16,052 bases of DNA from Candidatus Poribacteria bacterium. GTDB taxonomy: Bacteria; Poribacteria; WGA-4E; WGA-3G. The position numbers were made by a program, and so were the translations under genes. Shown piece by piece: positions 1-6,915 of this stretch (position 1 is the stretch's first letter; each line of letters begins with the position of its first letter). The stretch is from contig VXXH01000357.1 of the NCBI GenBank assembly GCA_009835515.1, forward strand, positions 1 through 16,052, read 5' to 3'. The notes beneath the pieces were generated by a model. The model was not told where the DNA came from, searched no databases, and saw nothing but the letters and a program-made list of their open reading frames with translations.

Positions 1-57
1 TCGTTCAATTCTGACATTGAGTTGCCAGACGTTTCGGCTTATTTTGCGCGTTTGACA

Positions 58-75
58 TTGGCACGATAATTGCAA
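58..75 (+). promoter_or_regulatory. Sigma-54 (RpoN) -24/-12 promoter
   Basis: The sequence TTGGCACGATAATTGCAA matches the sigma-54 consensus TGGCACG-N4-TTGCA in full. The invariant GG is at 60-61 and the GC at 72-73, exactly 10 bases apart. A start site about 12 bases after the GC would lie near 84-86, giving a leader of roughly 68 bases before the GTG start at 153. Sigma-54 promoters need an ATP-dependent activator bound upstream; only 57 bases of upstream DNA are visible and I see no convincing activator site in them. Confidence 0.75.
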
Positions 76-138
76 ACTTTGCTATAGATGAGGTTTTAAT
101 CATGCCAACACAACAGTGATGGAGATATAAGTTCTTAC

Positions 139-145
139 AAAGGAG
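139..145 (+). promoter_or_regulatory. Ribosome binding site that fixes a GTG start
   Basis: AAAGGAG lies 7 bases upstream of the GTG at 153. It supports that GTG as the start of the lipoprotein gene; the first in-frame ATG lies inside the signal peptide and would remove its positively charged N-terminus. Confidence 0.7.
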
Positions 146-152
146 TAAAAAA

Positions 153-1319
153 GTGCGAATATTTTTTCCTAAATCAACGTTTGTTTTTACCATCATGATA
201 TTAACCGTCGTTACTTATACGGGTTGCGGTTTGAGCGGTCTTGCGCAAAACCGAAAATCTGTTACCACCACAAAAACACAAGAGAGTGTCTTCATTGTTG
301 TAGATACTACAGATGCAAAAAACCCGACAGTTGCCGGTTCCATTCCACTGCCGTTCCGCGTCGGTCCGAATAACAATGTCGTCTTTTCAGGGAAATACGC
401 TTACGTTACGACAGCACAGCACCTGCACATCATTGAACTTTCTGACCCCCAGCATCCAGCCTATATGACATCTCTCGCGTTCTCCGATGATATTGGCAAG
501 GCACGCGTATCTGGACATCAGGTTTATGTGGAGAGTCGTTATAGGGTTTATGTCGTCGATGTCTCAAATCCGACGCGTCCAGCTTTCCAATCTACTGTAC
601 GCTTAAATCATACAAACAAAATCAAAGATTTTGACGTTCATGAATCTTACCTATATGTTATGGATACCGATGACCATCTGCACATCTTTGATTTAGCAGG
701 AGAGAACCCCCAATTCGTTGATGCTGTTGCATTGCCGCAATTCTGGTTTTTAGGGCTTATCCCTAAGGGCTCCACAGTAAAACCGATTCAGAGAGCCAAG
801 TCTTGGCAAGTACTACTTGCGTATCAAAATGGCAACTTCCTGGAGTTATGTGGTGGTAGATATGGGAAGATCCGATTTTCAAAGGACTATCTGGTATTTG
901 CTAATTACAGCGGCGCAAATCCAGATATTACGATTGTCTGGCCCAGATCAAACTACGTGCGGCGTGGCGGTATGCTTGAGCACTACGACGTGACGGGAAA
1001 CTGTCTCGCGTATCTCTACATGGTCAATCTTGGAAAACGTACAGATGTTTATGCCGCTGACGCAGGAAACGTGCTTTTAGTCGCTCAAGACCAATGGAGC
1101 CATAAGATATCCGCTGAAGATAAAGTGGGTGCTCTTACAGATTTTCAAATTTCAGGGGATCGGCTTTATGCCTTAAATGCAAAGGGTTTCTTCTCTATTA
1201 TTGACCTTGTTGAAAGTCACACGGATCGTTTTTTAGCTGTTACAACACTCGGAACATTCCACCCGATGAGTATAGCCGTTAGTGGAAACTACGCTGGCGT
1301 CCTATGTGATTTGGAATAA
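153..1319 (+). CDS. LVIVD-repeat beta-propeller lipoprotein, 3' end frameshifted
   Basis: A predicted exported lipoprotein of unknown function. The first 25 residues form a signal peptide (basic start, hydrophobic stretch, then TYTGC with Cys25 as the likely lipidated residue; Tyr at -3 is not ideal). The mature part is made of short beta-rich repeats of the LVIVD type, each ending in a strand followed by D-x-(S/T)-(D/N)-P, for example VFIVVDTTDAKNP, LHIIELSDPQHP and VYVVDVSNPTRP. These repeats build beta-propellers in surface proteins and probably serve in binding, not catalysis. Start is GTG with a good ribosome site. The frame ends at a TAA at 1317-1319, but the +1 frame continues from 1303 with a perfect further repeat to 1386, so the gene is probably frameshifted or carries a one-base sequencing error. 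A sigma-54 promoter precedes it. Family is confident, function unknown. Confidence 0.8.
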   Translation: MRIFFPKSTFVFTIMILTVVTYTGCGLSGLAQNRKSVTTTKTQESVFIVVDTTDAKNPTVAGSIPLPFRVGPNNNVVFSGKYAYVTTAQHLHIIELSDPQHPAYMTSLAFSDDIGKARVSGHQVYVESRYRVYVVDVSNPTRPAFQSTVRLNHTNKIKDFDVHESYLYVMDTDDHLHIFDLAGENPQFVDAVALPQFWFLGLIPKGSTVKPIQRAKSWQVLLAYQNGNFLELCGGRYGKIRFSKDYLVFANYSGANPDITIVWPRSNYVRRGGMLEHYDVTGNCLAYLYMVNLGKRTDVYAADAGNVLLVAQDQWSHKISAEDKVGALTDFQISGDRLYALNAKGFFSIIDLVESHTDRFLAVTTLGTFHPMSIAVSGNYAGVLCDLE

Positions 1320-1386
1320 CAGCGTCCTTTACATAGTAGACCTTACCATCACTCCAATAAATCCACCCGAAACGCAGCGGTTTTAA
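1303..1386 (+). other. Displaced 3' tail of the LVIVD lipoprotein gene
   Basis: Read one base out of frame from the gene before it, this stretch encodes YVIWNNSVLYIVDLTITP and continues to a TAA at 1384-1386. The piece SVLYIVDLTITPINP has the same pattern as VYVVDVSNPTRP earlier in the protein. It is therefore most likely the real C-terminus, separated by one extra base somewhere near 1293-1303. Confidence 0.7.
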
Positions 1387-1403
1387 TCTTACGGATTTTT
1401 TAA

Positions 1404-1433
1404 TTGGCATTTCCCACCTATATCATGTAAAAT
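1404..1433 (+). promoter_or_regulatory. Candidate sigma-70 promoter for thrS
   Basis: TTGGCA at 1404-1409 and TAAAAT at 1428-1433 are separated by 18 bases. It is the best housekeeping-type promoter in the gap before the synthetase gene. The TTGGCA also resembles a sigma-54 -24 box, but no GC occurs at the required distance, so sigma-54 is not supported here. Confidence 0.35.
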
Positions 1434-1525
1434 TATTTCGTAAACGATGCAGAAAAAGAGACGTTAAGTCTATCAAGACCAAATTTTGAAACCCACACGA
1501 ACGGATATATAGAGAGTAAACCGCA

Positions 1526-3313
1526 ATGCGTGAACCCAATCAACCTGAAGACTATTTACAACGCCTACGCCATTCGACCGCGCATATCATGGCGTATGCC
1601 GTACAACAACTATTTCCAGATGGCGAACAGACCGTAAAACTCGCAATCGGACCGCCGATTGAAAACGAGTTCTATTACGATATGGAGGTGCCGCGTCCGA
1701 TTACACCCGAAGATTTCCCGGAAATCGAAAAGCACATGAAGGCGATGATTAGAGCCAATGTGCCTTTTGAACAGGAGACCTGGACCTACGACGATGCTCG
1801 CGAATGGTTTGGCGAACGAGACCAAAAATTCAAACTCGAATTAATCGATGGCATCTCTGATCGGGAAGTCAGTGCGAGCGATGAGGGCGTCGCTGACGAA
1901 GGTGTTTCTATCTATCACAACGGTGATTTCACAGATTTATGTAAAGGACCGCACGTTGAAAAAACGAGCGAATGCCGGTATTTCAAACTGCTCCGCGTTT
2001 CTGGAGCCTATTGGCGCGGTGATAGCAAGCGCGAGCAGTTGCAACGCATTTACGGCACCGCATGGGAGACCAAAGCCGACCTTCAGGCATATTTGACACA
2101 ACGCGAGGAAGCCGCCAAGCGCGACCACCGTAAACTCGGACGCGAGCTCGAAATATTTCAGATGCACCCAGAGTCGCCGGGGAGTGCGTTTTGGCTTCCG
2201 AAAGGCGCACTTATCTATAATCTCTTGTCTGAAAAGGTCCGAAAACTCTATCTCAGCGAAGGGTATCAGGAGGTACGGACACCGCTCATCTATGACAGCA
2301 GCCTCTGGAAAACCTCTGGGCATTGGGAACACTTTAAAGACGATATGTTTGTCGTTGAGAGCGAAGATGGCGAGTCGGCAAGTGCACTCAAACCGATGAA
2401 CTGTCCGGCGCACATGCTCATTTATAAAAGTGCGCGCCACAGCTACCGTGATCTGCCCTATCGCCTGCACGACCAAGGTGTGCTGCATCGTAACGAAGCC
2501 ACAGGCACGCTGACTGGCTTATCGCGTGTCCGTCAAATGTGTCAGGATGACGCTCACAACTTCGTCACCGAAGACCAGATCGCTGATGAATATGAACGGA
2601 TCCTTGAACTTTTCCAAAGGATTTATGGCACTTTCGATCTGCCGTTCCGATGCGATTTGAGCACACGTAATCCGGAGAAGTTTATGGGGAACGTGGACGT
2701 TTGGAATCGCGCAGAGGTGATACTTGAAGATGTGTTGAAGAACAATCAGGTTGAGTATACCATCGATCCCGGTGAAGCGGCGTTCTACGGTCCGAAACTC
2801 GATTTTCAGGTCCGTGATTCACTGAACAGAGATGTGCAGTGTGCCACCGTGCAACTCGATTTCCAACTCCCTGAACGGTTTGATCTGATCTATGTCGCAT
2901 CCGACGGGTCTGAAAAGCGTCCTGTCGTTATCCACCGTGCGATTTGTGGGAGTTTTGAACGGTTCATTGCGATGCTTATTGAGCATTATGCGGGTGCCTT
3001 CCCGACATGGCTCTCTCCGGTGCAATGTGTTGTAATGACGATTAGCCAACGTTTCGTTGACTACGGTAGAGAGGTCGAGCAACTTTTGTTGCAAAAGGGG
3101 TGTCGCGTTACATTGGATAACAGCGATGATAAGATCGGCGCGAAGATCCGCCAAGCCCGTTTGCAACGTGTGCCGTATATGTTAATTATTGGTGGACGTG
3201 AGGAGGAGAGTCGCACGGTTAGCGTTCGCGGGCGAGATGAAGGCGACATCGGCGCGATGGCACTTGATACCTTCGTCGACAAAATCGTTCAGGAAGCCGA
3301 CTTAGATTTTTAA
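1526..3313 (+). CDS. thrS: Threonyl-tRNA synthetase lacking the TGS domain
   Basis: Charges tRNA-Thr with threonine in the cytoplasm (class II aminoacyl-tRNA synthetase). The protein starts directly at the editing domain: His16 and His20 form HSTAH, and Cys139 and His143 in DLCKGPH complete the editing-site metal-type motif that clears mischarged serine. The catalytic core follows with motif 2 (HRNEATGTLTGLSRVR), the predicted zinc ligands Cys293 (MNCPAH), His344 (QDDAH) and His470 (VIHRAICGS, motif 3), and a C-terminal anticodon-binding domain (about 495-590, with KIGAKIRQARLQRVPYML). Usual bacterial proteins are about 640 residues and begin with a TGS domain of about 60 residues; here that domain is missing. 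An in-frame TAA at 1517-1519, nine bases before the ATG, rules out an upstream start in this frame. The ribosome site (GAGAG) is weak. Confidence 0.97.
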   Translation: MREPNQPEDYLQRLRHSTAHIMAYAVQQLFPDGEQTVKLAIGPPIENEFYYDMEVPRPITPEDFPEIEKHMKAMIRANVPFEQETWTYDDAREWFGERDQKFKLELIDGISDREVSASDEGVADEGVSIYHNGDFTDLCKGPHVEKTSECRYFKLLRVSGAYWRGDSKREQLQRIYGTAWETKADLQAYLTQREEAAKRDHRKLGRELEIFQMHPESPGSAFWLPKGALIYNLLSEKVRKLYLSEGYQEVRTPLIYDSSLWKTSGHWEHFKDDMFVVESEDGESASALKPMNCPAHMLIYKSARHSYRDLPYRLHDQGVLHRNEATGTLTGLSRVRQMCQDDAHNFVTEDQIADEYERILELFQRIYGTFDLPFRCDLSTRNPEKFMGNVDVWNRAEVILEDVLKNNQVEYTIDPGEAAFYGPKLDFQVRDSLNRDVQCATVQLDFQLPERFDLIYVASDGSEKRPVVIHRAICGSFERFIAMLIEHYAGAFPTWLSPVQCVVMTISQRFVDYGREVEQLLLQKGCRVTLDNSDDKIGAKIRQARLQRVPYMLIIGGREEESRTVSVRGRDEGDIGAMALDTFVDKIVQEADLDF

Positions 3314-3314
3314 A

Positions 3315-3424
3315 TGGTTGTCGGTTCGCCTGCTACGCAGGCTTTCAGTTATCGGTTATCAGTTACAAGAATCTCCTCTTTAATCGATAACCAACTGACA
3401 ACCGACAACTGAAAACTGATAACC
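3315..3424 (+). repeat. Palindromic intergenic repeat (cagttatcggttatcagtt family)
   Basis: An imperfect inverted repeat fills the gap between thrS and the next gene. CAGTTATCGGTTATCAGTT at 3346-3364 pairs with AACTGACAACCGACAACTG at 3393-3411 at 17 of 19 positions. The motif GGTTATCAG and its complement recur inside it, so alternative foldings are possible. A smaller perfect hairpin, GCCTGC-tac-GCAGGC, lies at 3328-3342. It looks like a dispersed, non-coding repeat (REP or MITE-like), but it may also end or slow transcription after thrS. Confidence 0.65.
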
Positions 3425-3445
3425 AGAAAGAAAGGAGCATTCCTA

Positions 3446-4078
3446 ATGTATAAGATTTTGGCAGCTAAATCTGCCGTTTATAGATTTACAATCTATGTTT
3501 TGCTGATCGGAATAATAGTTTTTAGCGGTTGCAGTGCCTCTAAACAGGTTACCCGTGTTGATACCGACACCACAATAGATTTGTCCGGACGTTGGAACGA
3601 TACAGATTCGCGTATGGTAGCGGAAGGGATCATTGGGGATTGTTTGAACCACCCTTGGATTAACGACCACGGTATAAGTGCCGGTAGCAAACCGGTCGTG
3701 ATTGTTGGCGGCATCCGTAATAAAAGCATGGAGCATATTGCTGTCGCTACATTTATCTCCGATATTGAGCGTGCCTTTATCAATTCTGGAAAGGTTCGGA
3801 CTGTCTCCAGTTCGAGTGAACGCGGCGAGATTCGCGAAGAACGCGCCGACCAAGGCGAGTTCTCTGCGTTAGAAACCGTTAAGCGGATGGGGCGCGAACT
3901 CGGTGCCGATTACATGATGACGGGTGAAATCAACACCATTGAAGACCGTGAAGGGGGCGACCAGGTCGTCTTCTATCAGACAGATCTCACGTTGACGAAC
4001 ATTGAGACCAATGAGAAAATCTGGATCGGTCAGAAAAAAATTAAAAAGTTTATCGGACGAAGCAAGTTTAAAATGTAG
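3446..4078 (+). CDS. LpoB-like lipoprotein (CsgG-fold, penicillin-binding protein activator family)
   Basis: A predicted lipoprotein: signal peptide with a hydrophobic stretch at about 13-26 and lipobox VFSGC with Cys29. The mature domain has the family opening DLSGRWNDTDSRMVAEGIIGD, then VVIVGGIRNKSMEHI, a helix containing FISDIERAFINSGKVRTV, and GRELGADYMMTGEINTIED, followed by beta strands ending in IWIGQKKIKKFI. These match the LpoB/CsgG-like alpha-beta fold. In gamma-proteobacteria LpoB is an outer-membrane lipoprotein that activates the peptidoglycan synthase PBP1b; whether that role holds here is inference. A strong AAAGGAG site sits 8 bases before the ATG. The COG3014-like lipoprotein gene downstream on the same strand is a frequent partner, so both probably act in the envelope. 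Possible alternative: a CsgG-type protein of another assembly system. Confidence 0.85.
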   Translation: MYKILAAKSAVYRFTIYVLLIGIIVFSGCSASKQVTRVDTDTTIDLSGRWNDTDSRMVAEGIIGDCLNHPWINDHGISAGSKPVVIVGGIRNKSMEHIAVATFISDIERAFINSGKVRTVSSSSERGEIREERADQGEFSALETVKRMGRELGADYMMTGEINTIEDREGGDQVVFYQTDLTLTNIETNEKIWIGQKKIKKFIGRSKFKM

Positions 4079-4097
4079 GTCGTTCGCGATGCGTCTA

Positions 4098-4162
4098 TTT
4101 GGGCAAGTCTCTATGCTCACTTTGTTGATCCTACTTGTTTGGGCAGGTCCCCGTGCCTGCCC
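4098..4162 (+). repeat. Direct repeat pair ending in a GGGCAGG/CCTGCCC hairpin
   Basis: The second copy (4138-4162) contains a 7-bp perfect stem, GGGCAGG at 4141-4147 and CCTGCCC at 4156-4162, with an 8-base loop. A degenerate copy begins 40 bases earlier at 4098 (TTTGGGCAAGTCTCTATGC against TTTGGGCAGGTCCCCGTGC). All differences between the copies are transitions, as expected of a decaying repeat. It lies between the two lipoprotein genes and could fold in their shared transcript. Confidence 0.55.
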
Positions 4163-4191
4163 ACGACGCTCTTTAAAATTCACGGAGACAG

Positions 4192-5529
4192 ATGATCAAA
4201 ACACTGCCCTTCCTGTTTATTACCTGTTTGATGATAGGCTGTGCTGGCTATAAGTTTCAAGAAGCCATAGAACCGTTGGAGGCAGGCACGCCAAAGGATG
4301 CTTACACCTACCTTCAGAAACATGCACCGAAAAAGCCAGATATCCCGTACCAATTTGAACTGGGGCTGGTTGCCCATTATGCTAACCATTTTGCGGAAAG
4401 CAATACGGCACTTGACACAGCCGGAGATATTGCAGAGGATCGCTATACCAAAGAGGTAAAAAAAGAGTTAGGTGCATTGGTTACCTCTGACAAACTACGT
4501 CCATATTCCGGGACTCAGTATGAACGACTTTTGAGCCACTATTATCGGGCACTCAATTATGTCTATCTGAATCAATTAGACGGGGCATTGGTAGAGTGCC
4601 GTCGTGCCACGGCTCTGATCAACTATTTCAAGGGTGAAGACGAAAAGTATGATTTCTTCGGAACCGGATTTCTTGCACACCTTTCTGGTATATTCTTTGA
4701 AGCTGCCGGTGAGTGGAATGATGCCTTGATTTCTTACAAACAAGCCGCTGAATACTATAAAAACGCATCAGAGAAAACTGGCGTGGAAACGCCAGACGAC
4801 ATCGGCAATGCCCTGGTCCGATTGACACGTAAACTTGGATTTACCGATGAATTTGAACGTTACCGGGACCAGTACGGCGAGCCGCCATTATATCCTAAAA
4901 ATACTGGTGAACTGATTCTCTTTTACGAAAGTGGCTACGTTCCTTCCAAAAGTGAGGAGTCTTTGACATTTCCAATCCTAAAAACAGATGATGTGGAAGA
5001 TGAAAAGTTTGTACCGACACTGATAGGACGCGAAGGGATGATCTTTGAGGATGTCAAACTGGAATATCTTTTACGCATCGCGATGCCGACAATTGATTCT
5101 CACCGCCCGCGCTTCGCAGGGATCAAGGTTGCAGTGGAAAAACAGGAACCAGCAAGAGGCATCCTTGTCGAGGATGTAGAAAACATCGCGATTGAGACCT
5201 TCAATGCCCAACGTCCTATCATTCTCTTGCGAACGTTAGTACGCGCTGTAGGGAAATACTTACTGACCCGACAGGCAAATAAGAAACATGAAGCTTTAGG
5301 TCTCCTTACGAACCTTGCTGGCGTTTTGACAGAGCAGGCGGATACACGTTCTTGGCAAACGCTTCCAAACCAGATTTTTATGGTACGGATGCCACTCCCT
5401 GCAGGCACGCATACGCTCAATCTCTCCTTTTTGGACGCGAACGGACAGGTCCGCGGAGGTCAGTCCGTGCCAGATATTGAGATTCAGCCGAATCAGATAA
5501 CCTTTTGGAACCACCGAACATACGAATAA
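4192..5529 (+). CDS. COG3014-like TPR lipoprotein
   Basis: A predicted lipoprotein with a very short signal peptide and lipobox LMIGC (Cys17). Residues about 25-215 are helical and TPR-like, with repeated Tyr/Ala-rich helix pairs such as LLSHYYRALNYVYLNQLDGALVECRRA and ISYKQAAEYYKNA. The C-terminal half is beta-rich and carries the family signature around EQADTRSWQTLPNQIFMVRMPLPAGTH near residues 380-410. Function is not established for this family. The LpoB-like gene upstream points to an outer-membrane or cell-wall role. The ribosome site GGAG is only 4 bases from the ATG, which is tight but is the only reasonable start because it gives a complete lipoprotein signal. The two genes are 113 bases apart, with a repeat between them. 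Confidence 0.8.
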   Translation: MIKTLPFLFITCLMIGCAGYKFQEAIEPLEAGTPKDAYTYLQKHAPKKPDIPYQFELGLVAHYANHFAESNTALDTAGDIAEDRYTKEVKKELGALVTSDKLRPYSGTQYERLLSHYYRALNYVYLNQLDGALVECRRATALINYFKGEDEKYDFFGTGFLAHLSGIFFEAAGEWNDALISYKQAAEYYKNASEKTGVETPDDIGNALVRLTRKLGFTDEFERYRDQYGEPPLYPKNTGELILFYESGYVPSKSEESLTFPILKTDDVEDEKFVPTLIGREGMIFEDVKLEYLLRIAMPTIDSHRPRFAGIKVAVEKQEPARGILVEDVENIAIETFNAQRPIILLRTLVRAVGKYLLTRQANKKHEALGLLTNLAGVLTEQADTRSWQTLPNQIFMVRMPLPAGTHTLNLSFLDANGQVRGGQSVPDIEIQPNQITFWNHRTYE

Positions 5530-5559
5530 ACTTCTCTTGGGAAAACATAGACAAAAAAC

Positions 5560-6720
5560 ATGGAACGTATCTACTTAGATTATAACGCTACAACACCACT
5601 CCGTCCCGAAGTCCGAGATGCGATGATGCCGTATCTCACCGAGGCATTCGGCAACGGCTCCAGTATCCACGCCTACGGACGCGAAGCACGCACCGCGATT
5701 GACACCGCACGCGAACAGGTCGCCGAACTCATCGGTGCTAAAAGTCCAAGTGAAATCGTCTTCACAGGGAGCGGCACCGAAGCAGATAACCACGCCATCA
5801 AAGGACTGACCGAGTTGCAAAAGAGCCGAGGTAAAGGTAATCATATCATCACCTCCTCAGTAGAGCATCACGCTGTTTTACATACCTGCCAGTATTTGGA
5901 GCAACGCGGTTTCGAGATAACCTATCTTCCCGTTGATAGACACGGACGGATTAGCATTGAACAACTCCGTAACGCAGTCCGCGATACCACAGTGTTGATC
6001 TCCATTATGCACGTCAATAACGAGAACGGTACGATCCAACCGCTTGCGGAAATCTGTGAGATCGCACAAGAACACGACATTCCTTTCCACACCGATGCCG
6101 TGCAATCGGTCGGCAAATTGGAGATGGATGTTCAGGCACTCGGCGTGAACCTTCTCGCATTTTCCGGACACAAGATTTACGCGCCCAAAGGCATTGGTGT
6201 TCTTTATATCCGTCGTGGCACTCGGCTGGCGAACCTCGTCCACGGTGGCGCACATGAGCGCAACCGCCGCGCTGGATCCGAAAACGTCCCCGCGATTGTC
6301 GGACTCGGCATTGCTTCTGAACTTGCGAAACAGGAACAGGACACCTACGCGCAGCATCTCGCCTCCTTAACACATCAACTGCGTGAAGGTTTAGATACAT
6401 ACATTGATCGGCTGCACTACAACGGACATCCCGACCACTGCGCGCCCGGCACCCTTAACGTTTCCTTTGAAAATGTAGAGGGTGAAAGCCTCATTTTACG
6501 GTTAGATATGGAGGGTATCTGTGTCTCGACGGGGTCCGCGTGTACCTCTGGCTCTATGGAGCCGTCGCATGTCCTTGCCGCGCTCGGTTTACCGCCACGT
6601 TTAGCGCAAGGCACTGTCCGCTTCTCCCTCGGTAGAAATACAACCGAAGCGGAGATCAATGCAGTTATTGCCAAATTACCTAAAGTCATCCAACAGATGC
6701 GTACCCTATATAGAGGATAG
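5560..6720 (+). CDS. nifS: Cysteine desulfurase, NifS/IscS class
   Basis: Pyridoxal-phosphate enzyme that removes sulfur from L-cysteine, giving alanine and an enzyme-bound persulfide used for iron-sulfur clusters and tRNA thiolation. Visible features: N-terminal YLDYNATTP; cofactor-contacting His103/His104 in SVEHHAV; Asp179 and Gln182 in HTDAVQSVGK; cofactor Lys205 in SGHKIYAPKG; RAGSENVPAIVGLG; and the catalytic Cys328 in the long group I loop STGSACTSGSMEPSHVL. At 386 residues it matches NifS-like proteins and is somewhat shorter than E. coli IscS (404). No IscU, IscA or IscR gene lies beside it in this window, so its scaffold partner is elsewhere. No clear Shine-Dalgarno sequence precedes the ATG. 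The symbol nifS denotes the class; it does not imply nitrogen fixation. Confidence 0.93.
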   Translation: MERIYLDYNATTPLRPEVRDAMMPYLTEAFGNGSSIHAYGREARTAIDTAREQVAELIGAKSPSEIVFTGSGTEADNHAIKGLTELQKSRGKGNHIITSSVEHHAVLHTCQYLEQRGFEITYLPVDRHGRISIEQLRNAVRDTTVLISIMHVNNENGTIQPLAEICEIAQEHDIPFHTDAVQSVGKLEMDVQALGVNLLAFSGHKIYAPKGIGVLYIRRGTRLANLVHGGAHERNRRAGSENVPAIVGLGIASELAKQEQDTYAQHLASLTHQLREGLDTYIDRLHYNGHPDHCAPGTLNVSFENVEGESLILRLDMEGICVSTGSACTSGSMEPSHVLAALGLPPRLAQGTVRFSLGRNTTEAEINAVIAKLPKVIQQMRTLYRG

Positions 6721-6728
6721 TTCTTCCC

Positions 6729-6742
6729 GGACATCTTTGTCC
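6729..6742 (+). terminator. Possible weak terminator after the cysteine desulfurase gene
   Basis: GGACA-tctt-TGTCC forms a 5-bp stem with a 4-base loop, followed by TTGTTT. The stem is short and the T-run is broken, so this is only a candidate. Confidence 0.3.
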
Positions 6743-6785
6743 TTGTTTCCGCCTAAATAATCCACCGAAAATAGCCCGTTTTTGT

Positions 6786-6829
6786 GCAGTTTAAAGCGGC
6801 GATTGTCCCTTTTCGTGCAGTTAAACTGC
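6786..6829 (+). promoter_or_regulatory. Two upstream activator-type boxes (GCAGTTTAAAGC / GCAGTTAAACTGC)
   Basis: Box 1 at 6786-6797 is GCAGTTTAAAGC; box 2 at 6817-6829 is GCAGTTAAACTGC, a perfect palindrome of 6-bp arms around one base. Both are preceded by TTTTYGTGCAG-like sequence, and their starts are 31 bp apart, about three helical turns, so a dimeric protein could bind both on one face of the DNA. They lie about 30 to 75 bases upstream of the sigma-54 -24 element. That is somewhat closer than most known enhancer-binding protein sites. The role as an activator site is inference. Confidence 0.5.
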
Positions 6830-6858
6830 GTATTACCCCCAAATTTAGCGTTTTCGCA

Positions 6859-6875
6859 TTGGCACAGAACTTGCG
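6859..6875 (+). promoter_or_regulatory. Sigma-54 (RpoN) promoter of the DUF4159 pair
   Basis: TTGGCACAGAACTTGCG has the -24 GG at 6861-6862 and the -12 GC at 6873-6874 with exactly 10 bases between, and matches the consensus at nearly every position. The expected start site is near 6885, leaving a short leader of about 30 bases that holds the GGAGG ribosome site at 6902-6906. No equivalent element precedes the second paralogue, so both are probably transcribed from here. Confidence 0.8.
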
Positions 6876-6915
6876 CTTACCTCAACAACTACTATTTGTT
6901 TGGAGGTAAAGACGA

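Noticed and set aside
1937..2488. 183-codon open frame on the minus strand inside thrS
   Set aside because: It is antisense to a clearly conserved synthetase and shows no recognisable domain; it is a by-product of codon use in thrS.
3346..3424. Repeated CAGTT/AACTG units as a CRISPR array
   Set aside because: The units are inverted and contiguous, without regular unique spacers, and no cas gene is present.
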